Origin: Macrophomina tecta
Lineage: Eukaryota > Ascomycota > Dothideomycetes > Botryosphaeriales > Botryosphaeriaceae
Direction of reading: 5' to 3'
Assembly (NCBI GenBank): GCA_024180945.1
Contig: JAKSGN010000002.1
Coordinates: forward strand, 3,472,001 to 3,536,000
DNA: 64,000 bases
Position numbers and translations under genes: made by a program. Positions 22,601 to 32,447 of the stretch are shown in pieces (within the stretch, counting starts at the first letter, position 1; every line of letters begins with the position of its first letter). The notes below the pieces were generated by a model, which was given only the letters and a program-made list of their open reading frames with translations, was not told the origin of the DNA and made no database searches.

Positions 22601-24336
22601 GCTTCTGGTCAGAGAGGCAAACCCCGCTGATCTTCCACTCACCTTCCGCCTCCAAGAAAGTATCGCCCTCGCTGGCTACGTCAGTCGTTTCATGCGCCCT
22701 CTCTGCGCTCGCTGGTTCGCAGACGGCGACGGAGATATCTCCAGCCCAACGCGTCGTCGTCGACGACGACGACGCGCCTGCGCTAATTTTAACTTTTTGC
22801 TCCCCAAATCCACCACCAAGGGTCTACCCGCGACCACCGACCTCACCCACCTCACCATCGCAGTCGCTAGTGATGTTGCTTCGATGGGCGGAGATGGTCT
22901 CGTGCCCGCGCTCGAAACCTTCTTTTCCTTCGCTGCCCCCCGCCTGTCTCTGCAGCAAAAACCTTATACATTCCACAACCCACCAAACCCCACCCTCCGA
23001 CGCCCGTCCTCCGAAAACGAGAGATCAACGGTGGCACCCCAGCGCTTCGGATCAACAAGCCGGATTTACCATCCCACGGCATAAGGCATGAACGACCCTC
23101 CTCCCCTCCCAGCCCCCATCTCCGCGCCGCCCATCCTGCCCTTACGTCCGTGACGCACAATCCCCAGACACCGGGGTTCAACCTTCCTTCTGCTGCGGGC
23201 ATAACCTTCTTCCGTGGCCACAAACCCGCACAACGACTCAGCATGCCCCCGTCGAGCGCGGGCAGTCTGTTTTTTTTTTTTTTTTTTTCTTAGGCGCGCT
23301 GCGGTGACGCAGGTGCCTAGAGGGCCCTCCCGCACCCGCCCATCAGAGATATTTCGAGTACGGCAAACGCCTGGCGTGTGGAACCGCACAGCCACAGCGA
23401 CCGCATGCCTGAGGCCCCCGCCAGTCCCCCGCTCCGACGGGCAACGGAATTCAAAAGGTTAAATTGGCAAAAGCCGATAACCGGCCGGAGGGCGGGAAGA
23501 GGAGGCGAGATGAGTGGTTAATAACATAGGCGAACTATTTTAAAAAAAAAAGAATAAGAAAAAAAAAAGGCGGCGAATCGCTTCGAGAAGGCGAGATGGA
23601 GGAAGCGGAAGAAGGGACTTGCGTACGCACAGTGGGACAGTGCACCGGAAAGTAGTGGGCCCCAGGGACGGGAGCCTGGCGACTTAATGGCGCCTGCATG
23701 ATTTGCTATATGGGGACGCGAAAGACGTGGTTGGTGCGGATGTGGTAAGACGTGCGACTATGGTAGGAAGTAGACGAGCAGAAGTCGTTGAGTGCACTAA
23801 CAAGCCAAGAGCGATGAATAGATCAGTTTGAGGGCGAATATCAGCACATCGGCCAAAAGAAAGATGTTGCCAAAGTCTTGATAGGGATTTGCGACCTCTA
23901 AGGAGCCTATTGTTCTTCCCTTCTCCCTCTGAATGCGTAGTAATGGAAGAATAAGATAGAAACCCAGATATCCAGCCTCTGCTATGTAAAAACAAATGCA
24001 AACCCTACCACATCCAAGTCTCTCAACGCCAGAGCGTTGGCTTTGTTCTTGATCACCATGCTCTCTCGCAGAAACGCTGCGCTCAATGTCCGGAGCCGTT
24101 GTGTCCTCTCCCGAGCCCCACAAGCTTTGCGTGTCATCAAGCAGAACCACACCAGAGCCTTTTTTTTTTTTTTTTTTCCAAGATGCGAAACGCCTGACCT
24201 CCATCCTCCTAACGTCATTCCTCATAACTTGTACCGAACCCTTTTTCCCGAGTCCCAAGCCACCGTGTGCTCCTAGAAGACCCTATGAACGAGGCCTTGG
24301 CACCCGGTCCATATGCGGCTTTGTATCATCATCGCC
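19693..24336. other. 4.6-kb gene-free stretch with homopolymer tracts
   Basis: This is the largest gap in the window, between the 3' ends of the Flc and methyltransferase genes. I find no frame with family motifs or a consistent spliced product. It holds T-runs near 21241-21257, 23271-23289 and 24161-24178, A-runs near 23541-23570, pyrimidine-rich stretches and a 20-base palindrome at 22752-22771. Frames up to about 220 codons (22.4-23.1 kb) are Ser/Pro/Arg-rich and overlap on several frames, so they look like shadows. An unannotated non-coding RNA cannot be excluded. Confidence 0.45.
22752..22771. repeat. Perfect 20-bp palindrome of CGT/ACG units
   Basis: CGTCGTCGTC is followed directly by its reverse complement GACGACGACG. 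It lies in the gene-free stretch and is probably a product of trinucleotide repetition. Confidence 0.85.
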
Positions 24337-27300
24337 TCAGTCCTTGTTCGTCAAATCGATGACGACGACAGATTGTGGTTTCTCGGCATGCGTCTTTGCC
24401 GTCTCCGTAATAGTTTTCGTCGTCGTCACTTGCTTGACCCGAACCATAGCCATCGAGTGCCTCAGCGTGACGGGCAGAGTTTCGACAGGTGTGTTGATTG
24501 GAGTTGAAAGCTGCGCAAGCACATCAGGAGAAGACTCCAGGGAAGTCCTGATGTCTGAATCCCATTCCGCCGCACTTTCTGCAAGTGATGATTTAAACTG
24601 ATGAGTGCGAGAAATAGAAGGATCTGGCGGATTCGCCAACCATGCTTCCTGCAAAGCCATCCCCAGGGCTAGTGCAACCGAGCGCGAGACGCTGTTGCCA
24701 ATGATCTTCCACTGCTCTTTGCTTGTACCTGTAATGACATCGCCATCGTCGAAGCCTTGTGCTCTGCGAGCCTCACGGATTGTCAGCGCGCGGTGCTGCC
24801 GCCAATGGAGGACCCTTCCGTTGATTGCGCAGGAGGCCACAGGAGCAGTGGTGATCGTATTTGTGAGTCCGTCCCCGCAGACGCGGGACCAAGACTGACT
24901 GCCGGCGCTTATTTTAAGTGAGCTGCCAGAAGTGAGGTACCTGTCTGCTAGCGGACCGGGCATGACCTGATCCAGGATTGCGCGCATGGCACCTTGGCCA
25001 GAGGGATAGATTGGTATGTGCCTCATCATTTCACGGACCCAGGCGGCTTCGTTAGCGACCGTCCGATGGTCTGGATACGGGATACAAGTCTGGCTGTGCG
25101 AATCACCCACGTCGGGCAGGTCGCCCATGCTCTGCTCGACAGAGACATACTCGAACGGCGTAGGTCCAAAACGTCGCTCCCCAAATCTGAGGTTATTTGC
25201 AAGGTTCCTGCCAAGCGCGACGGCCGGAGTTCCACGTGGGTGCGAATGCGTGATCGTTGGAGGAGGCATAGGAGTCAAACCTGGCGCTGCAATTGCGACA
25301 AACAATCGAGACCTTCTCTGGGGATCTCCAAACGACCAAGCATCCAAATAGTGCTGAGATACTTGGTAGCCTAAGCCGACGAGAGTGCAAAGTAGCTGAG
25401 GGAAGATCCCGAGCTGTTCTCTGCCCCTGTGAGCCATGGCCACGACATTCTCCAATAGCGCATATTTTGGCCGGTAGAAGTCGATAAAGGCAGCCACAGA
25501 CGCTATCATTGAGATATTTCGTAATGATGACTCGCTGGATTTGTCCCGCTGTAGAACTGAAAAACCTTGACATGGGCTCCCTGCGGCAATAAAATCGATA
25601 CTGCCGACCTGTGCAAAGTAATCATCGTTATTCCCATCCATTGCCTCCCTTAGGTAGTCATTCACTGACCCCCAGTAGACCCAACATGGTTCCTGACCGC
25701 TGAGATTTGCCTTGTACGTCAGAACCGCATTCTTTGCGCAGTCAATCGCGTAACGGAACTGTACCGCAGCGCCATCCTCAAGCCCGCGCCCAAAATTCCC
25801 GCCCCCAGCGAAGGCGTCAAGACCCACCATCGGTGGGTGTGGTAAGTCTGCAGCATTACCTACTCCTTGGTTGAGACCGGTTGGAAATGGCGGAAAGAGC
25901 CCTTCCAACTGGCCGGTCTGCCCCACACGAGTGGTGATAATCCAGGCATTGCCCGTGCCGTTGCGATTGTAGGGAGCGGGAATTTTATCGTCTTCCTGAA
26001 AGAATCTGATGGAGCATCGTGGTCCAAAGACTTCCGGGGATATCTCAAGGAACTCTTCGGTCCAAACCAACTCATTTGGTCTGGCGCAAGCATCGTGGAA
26101 ATGCACACCGCGCCTCAGGAGCCGTCGCACTAGGACTGTTCCAGATTGAGGAAGGAACTTATCGAGGACTACTGGCTCCATGGAGTCTGAAATAGTATCT
26201 GAGGCCGTGTATTCGTCTGGAGGTGTTTTGGATGGCAGCCATTTGCGAGTAAATGGAACAAGGCAGGTGTCTCCAATAGAGAATTTGCTGACAAACTCTT
26301 CAAAAGGAGCTTGTCGAGTGAAGCAAGGGCAAGCGAAGTCTAAATCATGGAGTGTGGTAAAGCAATGGTTCTGAGTGTCGTACTTTTGGCGAATGAAGTA
26401 GTGAAAACTTTTTCCAGCCATTCGTTCTGTGTCCATGCCACTTCGGTACCAGTAGACGTTAATTTTGCCGATAATGTCATGATCTCGCAAAAGGGCCTCG
26501 TCGCAATTGCAATGGGTGGAGAAGAATAGCTCGTTTTGATAAGGATATGTGCCGCCAGCCAAAGTGGTAGCGGATGGGGGATATAACCAGATGACTTCGT
26601 AGTATTTTCCATGGCAGTCTTTCCGGATGTCCTGGATGTAGGCATACCACACCTGCGAGCCATCTTTCCATATTGTCTCTTCGTCTGGGCGAACAACTAC
26701 GAAATCATTTCTTTTGATGTTTTGCTCCAAGATGGGCTCGTCGTGTGTCAGGTGTGGAGCGTCTTCAGCGTTGACAAATCCGAGGGTCTGTTGGCGAAGG
26801 CGCCAGGCTTCAGCCACTCGGCGGTTTGGTGTGTAGGCCTCGAAAAAGCTGGCGAGTTGAGTGATGCGCCGGAAGCTCTTTAAGACGTAAGGTGTCACTA
26901 GAGTTTTCCCACAGCCTCGAATTTCCGGCCTGACTGCATCAGTCCCGGATATTGGGGGGTAGGGGATGTCCGTCCAGAGCGGATCATTGAGGACACCGTC
27001 GAATACATCCCAAGCCTCTTTGTACAAGAAGCTTGCGTGAGCTATGACTACTTGCCGGAAATCGGTTTTGCCAAATTCCGAGAGCCAGCTCTGGAATGCT
27101 TCTTCTGGGCCATGCTGCTGCTGGATCCAGTGATAAAAATTCGATTTGAAAGAATTGAGGGAGACCCCCTCATGCTCCGAAATGTAGTCTATAGCGTGTT
27201 TAACAAAGTCGGCCACCCACATGAATGGATGATGATAAGGTTGGTAATCTGGTGAAGGTGCTTGTAGAAGGTACCATGTTCTTTTAGCTCTGGCCGTAGG

Positions 27301-28053
27301 CGACTGTATGTATATGTGCTGGCTGACGGAGTGCATGGCTACATCGCCGTAACCCTCAATTGCCAACATTTCGAAGGGTACGCGTTCGACATATCGCTGA
27401 AATTTACCCGCAGAGATGATGCCATCGAAGAGAAGAGAGTCGCAGCCCGTGTCAGTTGTGAGACGGTGAAGCGGCTCGAGTTGGAACTGACGACCGAGCC
27501 TCACTTTGCCATTAGGTGGTGCCGCCGGGCGATAAACTCTGAATTCGCTCAATGAGAATGTGATATCCGCCTCTGACGGTCTGCGCGAGCCTCCGGAGGG
27601 TTGAGCACGGTACTCGTGCTACGCTATGAATTAATACAGACCATAGAGAGGGCTTTTTGAACATGCCAGAAGCTGATTTAATGCAATATGCTCCGGAGTG
27701 GGCGGTAAGGGGGGATTCCATCCTTCGTACAGCGACCTTGGGTAATTTGAGAGCGAAGGGCGAATCTGGATGCGAGCAGACTTCTGAGCGGGTTTGGGCG
27801 GGAAACTGGCCTCCGTATCACTGCTGAGCACACGGGCATTGCTCGCAAGCTCTTCCTCGCTTTCACTGGGCTGTATTGGCTCGGCGTATGGGGCGACCTG
27901 GCCTTCCTTTGTATCGAGCTCCTTTCCTCCAAGCGGGGCCTGCTCGAGCTTCAGGCGTTTTCTCGGCGGACATGGGTTCTCGTCGTCGTTCTTGTCGTTC
28001 TCAGCTAAGGCGACGTCTGCAAACGAGCTGTGTAGGTCACCTGTCCCGGACAT
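24337..28053 (-). CDS. dim-2: DIM-2-like cytosine-5 DNA methyltransferase
   Basis: Exons 28053-27638 and 27580-24337 join in frame (1219 residues); the 57-base intron has GTATTA, a GCTCAAC branch and CGCAG. The N-terminus is disordered and charged. About 430-560 is a BAH-like region (KRNDFVVVRPD, then VWYAYIQDI). The catalytic part shows motif I DAFAGGGNFGRGLEDG, motif IV GSPCQGFSVLQ with the catalytic Cys near 806, motif VI LLENVV, motif VIII QRRSRLF, and motifs IX/X with ALTIREARRAQG and KIIGNSVSRSVALALG. These match the DIM-2 branch and not RID/Masc1. In Neurospora, DIM-2 makes all 5-methylcytosine and is recruited by HP1 to H3K9-methylated, RIP-mutated DNA. All catalytic motifs look intact. 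The last residues contain VVVIDLT, a SUMO-interaction-type motif. The ATG at 28053 is the most likely start, but an upstream in-frame ATG at 28125 exists. Confidence 0.88.
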
Positions 28054-28968
28054 TCCATCAGCACATATGTAAGTAGGAGATGAAAATAGCGAAGCAAAGA
28101 CAGTTAGCGCGCCACGAAACCGCATATAGCTCAGCGAGCTTCCTTAGCACAGGCATTGGCTTATCGTGTGCAGAAAATGCAGCAAGGCAAACTCGCAACA
28201 AGGGTACTGAGGTGGGCACCAAAACAAATGCGAAGCAAGGATACAGCTTACCCTCGCGAATGAGTAACGGTGGCATCTTAGCCGAATGGGGACCAAGTGC
28301 CGGCAGCCCCCGGCGTGAACCGGCGTGCACTCTGAGGATATGTAAGGATAAAAGGATGCTTCCGGTAGAGCCGTTGTAGAGACAGAATAGCTTGGTTCGC
28401 GCGATGTTCGGTGAGGCTCAAAATGCCGGAGCTACTGAGTTGCGGTAGGCGCGCTTCGACGCGTCAGTCGCAGCCGGGGTGACGCCTTTTTGCCGACGGC
28501 GCGAGCAGCCGAGAAGCACTTTCTTCGGCACTGCGCTGCCATTGATGTGATCTGCGAGGGAATTCCGCAAAAGCTCAAGGATGCATTGTCTTCTGGGCGT
28601 GAGCCCGCATCCGGGCCTGCAGAGTCGGCACGACGGATTTCGAAAGCGGCTGCAGCCTGGAGTCGTTGAGGGTCTCGTGATTTGGAATTTCTGATTTCTC
28701 GGCTGAGATGAGTAGCAGAGCTGCATCTCGTAACCGGAGCAAGTCGTGATGTGCGTTCGGTGAATGGCCAGAGATGGCCGGGACGGCAGCCCACAGGACG
28801 TCTGTACCCGTGCGCTATGACGAACAAAGCTTAGCGCACCCGCGCGTCAGCCTGGAATCGCGTCGGCGGCGGGCTGGCAGTTGGAAGCATTTCGAGCCAG
28901 CTGCCACAGCACCTCCATCCCCGTTCCTCCCCACCACACGCCCGCGCCTCATCTGCGAACACGACACT
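28054..28968. promoter_or_regulatory. Divergent intergenic region, methyltransferase / prp1
   Basis: 915 bases separate the two start codons. No gene is supported. The part next to the methyltransferase contains GCTAAC followed by a pyrimidine stretch on the minus strand, which could be the end of a 5' UTR intron. Confidence 0.4.
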
Positions 28969-31878
28969 ATGTCTGGCCGCCGGGATTTCCTAAACCAAAC
29001 TGCGCCGGAGAATTATGTCGCCGGTGCGTCTCACTCCCACAGCCAAGAATACAGAAAACTGACATGCATCTGCCTTTCAGGTCTCGGTCGTGGTGCCACC
29101 GGCTTCACCACCCGCTCGGACTTGGGCCCTGCCCGCGAAGGCCCTTCGGAGGAGCAGATCAAGGAGGCTCTCGCGAAACGCGCTGTCGCCCTCGGCCAAG
29201 CTCCCCCCACCGCATACGGCGCCACCGGCAAAGACGACGACGATGACGACGAGCGATACCAAGACCCCGAGAACGAAGTTGGCCTGTTCGCCAATGGCAC
29301 ATATGACCGCGATGATGACGAGGCAGACGAGATCTTCGCCCAGGTAGATGCAAAGATGGACAAAAGGCGAAAGGCCCGCAGGTTAGCAACCCCCCACCCG
29401 CCCTCTTGGCTATCGCAGGAAACGCATGGTTTATCATCTTCGCATGGACAGGCTACCGACACCTTGATTCCGTCTAGGGAGGCTCGCGAGCAGGCCGAGC
29501 GCGAAGAATACGAACGAAACAACCCCAAAATCCAGCAGCAGTTTGCAGATCTCAAGCGCGCCTTGGGGAGCGTCTCTGAAGAGGAATGGGCCGCCCTGCC
29601 AGAAGTCGGGGATCTCACGGGAAAGAACAGAAGACAGAAGCAGAACTTGAGGCAACGATTCTACGCCGTGCCCGATAGCGTTATCGCGTCCGCGAGGGAT
29701 GGCACCCAACTCGAGACTAGCATTTCGGCAGACGAAGAAAACGCTGACGGAACTATGACCAATTTCGCAAGTATCGGTGCAGCACGAGAAAAAGTTCTTC
29801 AAACGCGTCTCGACCGCTCCGCCACTGAGGCAACCGCAGGCACCGCGTCGAGCATCGATCCAAAGGGCTATCTTACAAGCTTGTCGAAGACGGAGTTGAC
29901 CGCCGGGGAGGTTCAAGTCGGAGACATCAAGCGCGTCAGAGAGTTGTTGGAATCCGTTGTAAAAACAAATGTTCGCCACGCGCCAGGGTGGATAGCGCTC
30001 GCGCGACTAGAAGAAGTAGCAGGGCGTACGGTTGCCGCGAGGAATGTCATAGCACGCGGTTGCGAGGTTTGCGCCAAAAATCCTCAGATTTGGCTGGAAG
30101 CTATCCGGCTCAACGACACCCACAACGCCAAGATCATCGCCGCCAACGCTATCAAGCACAATCGAGATTCGGCAGAGCTGTGGATCGCAGCGGCTGAACT
30201 TGAAACCGATCTGCGGGCTCAAAAGCGCGTCCTCCGTCATGCTTTGGATGCCATTCCGCAAAGTGTAGAGCTCTGGAAGCGTGCGGTCTCTTTGGAGGAA
30301 GATCCGGCAGATGCGCGCCTACTTTTAGCACGCGCTGTGGAAATTGTGCCTCTATCAATTCAGCTGTGGCTGGCTCTCGCAAAACTGGAGACGCCTGAAC
30401 AAGCGCAGGTTGTTCTCAATCGCGCCCGAAAGGCCAATCCTACTTCTACGGCGATTTGGATTCAAGCGAGCTATCTCCAAGAACAGATTGGAAAGGCGGA
30501 CATGGCCCTGAAGGTCATGGAGCGAGCAGTGAAGAGTTTGGCTAAAGAGGGTGCCATGCTGAAGCGTGAAGAGTGGATTACCGAGGCGGAGAAGGCCGAG
30601 GATGAAGGCATGGTTGTGACTTGCCAGGCCATCATCAAGGAGACCTTGAGCTGGGGTCTGGACGAAGACGACGACCGCAAGGACATCTTCATGGATGACG
30701 CTCGTGGCAGCATCGGCAGAGGCAAATACGAGACGGCCAGAGCCATCTATGCTTATGCCCTCCGTATCTTCTACAATTCGAAGACTCTGTGGGAGGCAGC
30801 AGTGGCGCTGGAGCGCAACCATGGCACGAAAGAGGCGCTTTGGAACCTGTTGGAGAAAGCTGTTGAGGCGGTGCCCTCTGATCCCAGCTTTTGGATCCTA
30901 TTCGCACGCGAAAAAGAACAAGCTGGAGAACTCGATGCGGCCAGAGACGTTATTTCTCGCGCATTCAGAGCAAGCAGCAGTGAGCAGATTTGGCTCGTGG
31001 GTGTTGACTTGGAGGCCCAACACGGTTTCGATGACAAAGCTCGCGAACTTCTCGCGGTTGCTCGTCGCGAGGCCGGCACAAACCGGGTGTGGTATAAGAG
31101 TGTGGCATATGAGCGCCAACTCGGCAATCTGGACACCGCCATGGATCTTGTCAACCAAGGCCTCGATATCTTTCCCAAAGAGGAGAAGCTTCACCTTCAG
31201 AAGGGCCAGATCTATGAGTCGTCCAACAAGATTCCCCAAGCTCGGGAGGCGTACACGATTGGAACCCGGAAATGCCCCCAAAGTGTCCCGCTGTATCTTC
31301 ATCTATCCCGTCTCGAGGAGAAGGCTGGGGTGATAGTCAAGGCTCGTTCCGTTCTGGACCGCGCCCGGCTCGCCGTCAAGAAGTCCCCCGAGCTGTGGAC
31401 CGAAAGTGTGCGCTTGGAACGCCGCGCAGGCAACCTGTCGACCGCACAGAAGCTGATGGCCCAGGCGCTGCAAGAATGCCCCACCTCCGGCCTCCTCTAC
31501 GCCGAGAAGATCTGGCACCTGGAGCCGCGCACCCAGCGCAAGCCCCGCTCGCTCGAGGCTATCAAGAAGGTCGACAACGACCCAATCCTCTTCGTGGCCG
31601 TGGCCCGCATCTTCTGGGGCGAGCGCAAGCTGGAAAAGGCGGCCAATTGGTTTGAAAAGGCGGTCCTCTTGGACGCGGATATTGGCGACACCTGGGCCTG
31701 GTACTATAAGTTCCTGTGCCAGCATGGGACGGATGAGAAGAGGGATGAGGTTGTCAGCAAGTGCGTCCTCAGTGCGCCCAAGCATGGGGAGACGTGGCAG
31801 CCGATTGCGAAGGACCCGAAGAACTGGGGGAAGGGCGTAGAGGAGATCCTGAAGCTGGTGGCGGCGAAGATTGAGTGA
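28969..31878 (+). CDS. prp1: Pre-mRNA splicing factor Prp1/Prp6 (U4/U6.U5 tri-snRNP)
   Basis: Exons 28969-29023, 29081-29381 and 29478-31878 give 918 residues, close to human PRPF6. The N-terminus is the PRP1_N domain, with RRDFLNQTAPENYVAGLGRGATGFTTR split by intron 1, then DPENEVGLFAN and acidic runs. From about residue 290 to the end run helical HAT/TPR-like repeats of about 34 residues, each with a W near the start (APGWIALARLEE, SVELWKRAVSLEE, NRVWYKSVAYERQ, TWAWYYKFL). The protein bridges U5 and U4/U6 snRNPs in the nucleus and is needed to form the tri-snRNP. Both introns (57 and 96 bases) are multiples of three without an in-frame stop. The ATG after CGACACT at 28969 was chosen because it starts the conserved domain. 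Confidence 0.93.
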   Translation: MSGRRDFLNQTAPENYVAGASHSHSQEYRKLTCICLSGLGRGATGFTTRSDLGPAREGPSEEQIKEALAKRAVALGQAPPTAYGATGKDDDDDDERYQDPENEVGLFANGTYDRDDDEADEIFAQVDAKMDKRRKARRLATPHPPSWLSQETHGLSSSHGQATDTLIPSREAREQAEREEYERNNPKIQQQFADLKRALGSVSEEEWAALPEVGDLTGKNRRQKQNLRQRFYAVPDSVIASARDGTQLETSISADEENADGTMTNFASIGAAREKVLQTRLDRSATEATAGTASSIDPKGYLTSLSKTELTAGEVQVGDIKRVRELLESVVKTNVRHAPGWIALARLEEVAGRTVAARNVIARGCEVCAKNPQIWLEAIRLNDTHNAKIIAANAIKHNRDSAELWIAAAELETDLRAQKRVLRHALDAIPQSVELWKRAVSLEEDPADARLLLARAVEIVPLSIQLWLALAKLETPEQAQVVLNRARKANPTSTAIWIQASYLQEQIGKADMALKVMERAVKSLAKEGAMLKREEWITEAEKAEDEGMVVTCQAIIKETLSWGLDEDDDRKDIFMDDARGSIGRGKYETARAIYAYALRIFYNSKTLWEAAVALERNHGTKEALWNLLEKAVEAVPSDPSFWILFAREKEQAGELDAARDVISRAFRASSSEQIWLVGVDLEAQHGFDDKARELLAVARREAGTNRVWYKSVAYERQLGNLDTAMDLVNQGLDIFPKEEKLHLQKGQIYESSNKIPQAREAYTIGTRKCPQSVPLYLHLSRLEEKAGVIVKARSVLDRARLAVKKSPELWTESVRLERRAGNLSTAQKLMAQALQECPTSGLLYAEKIWHLEPRTQRKPRSLEAIKKVDNDPILFVAVARIFWGERKLEKAANWFEKAVLLDADIGDTWAWYYKFLCQHGTDEKRDEVVSKCVLSAPKHGETWQPIAKDPKNWGKGVEEILKLVAAKIE

Positions 31879-32447
31879 GGGAGACGTTGTTCTCGAAGGG
31901 GTTAGGCGAGGTTTTGAGGAGTAGTGAATCGGGTATTGGAGAAGCAAGGGTTTAGGGCAGGCATCTTCGGCGTCGAAGGCGGATACTTTGCTTTGGGACA
32001 ACGGCTGTGCATATTGAACGCAAAAAGGGCGTAAGAATCTCAGCGCAAGCCAACAGGATTTCGCTAAGACTGTTGACCGTATCAAGCATGAAGAAAGTGC
32101 AAAGGTTGCGAGTAGTGGCTATCCCTCGCGATCGACTGATTGCTGTAATCCATGTAATTGTGTTTGAAGGAAAATCTGACTGTGACCGCAGTGTTGATTT
32201 ACCCGATAAGAAAAAAAGAAATAAGGGACCAAAGGGCTGTTCAGCGCTGTTTCTGTGTAATTCGCACGACAGTCCTCACGTGTAGCCTCAACATTTCTGA
32301 TGTCGTTGATAATATAATCCTCAGTATAACATGAGTGCGCATCGATGTCCCAGTGACTTCTTTTAAGTTTGCTTTCGTGTTCGATTTCACCGAAAGATCT
32401 TTTCTTTGTCAACATATTAGACCCGATTCCCAACGTCCACCTCGACC
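31879..32447. other. Convergent intergenic region
   Basis: About 570 bases between the stop codons of prp1 and the pseudouridine gene, AT-richer than its flanks. It probably holds both 3' UTRs. Nothing else seen. Confidence 0.5.

Noticed and set aside
22422..23091. Overlapping plus-strand frames of 207 and 220 codons
   Set aside because: Both are Ser/Pro/Arg-rich, overlap in different frames over a pyrimidine-rich stretch, and show no motif or splice logic.
23150..23200. GGGGTTCAA stretch resembling a tRNA B-box
   Set aside because: No matching A-box or cloverleaf could be found around it.
28432..28827. 131-codon minus-strand frame in the methyltransferase/prp1 spacer
   Set aside because: Arg/Ser/Ala-rich composition with no motif, in a divergent promoter region.
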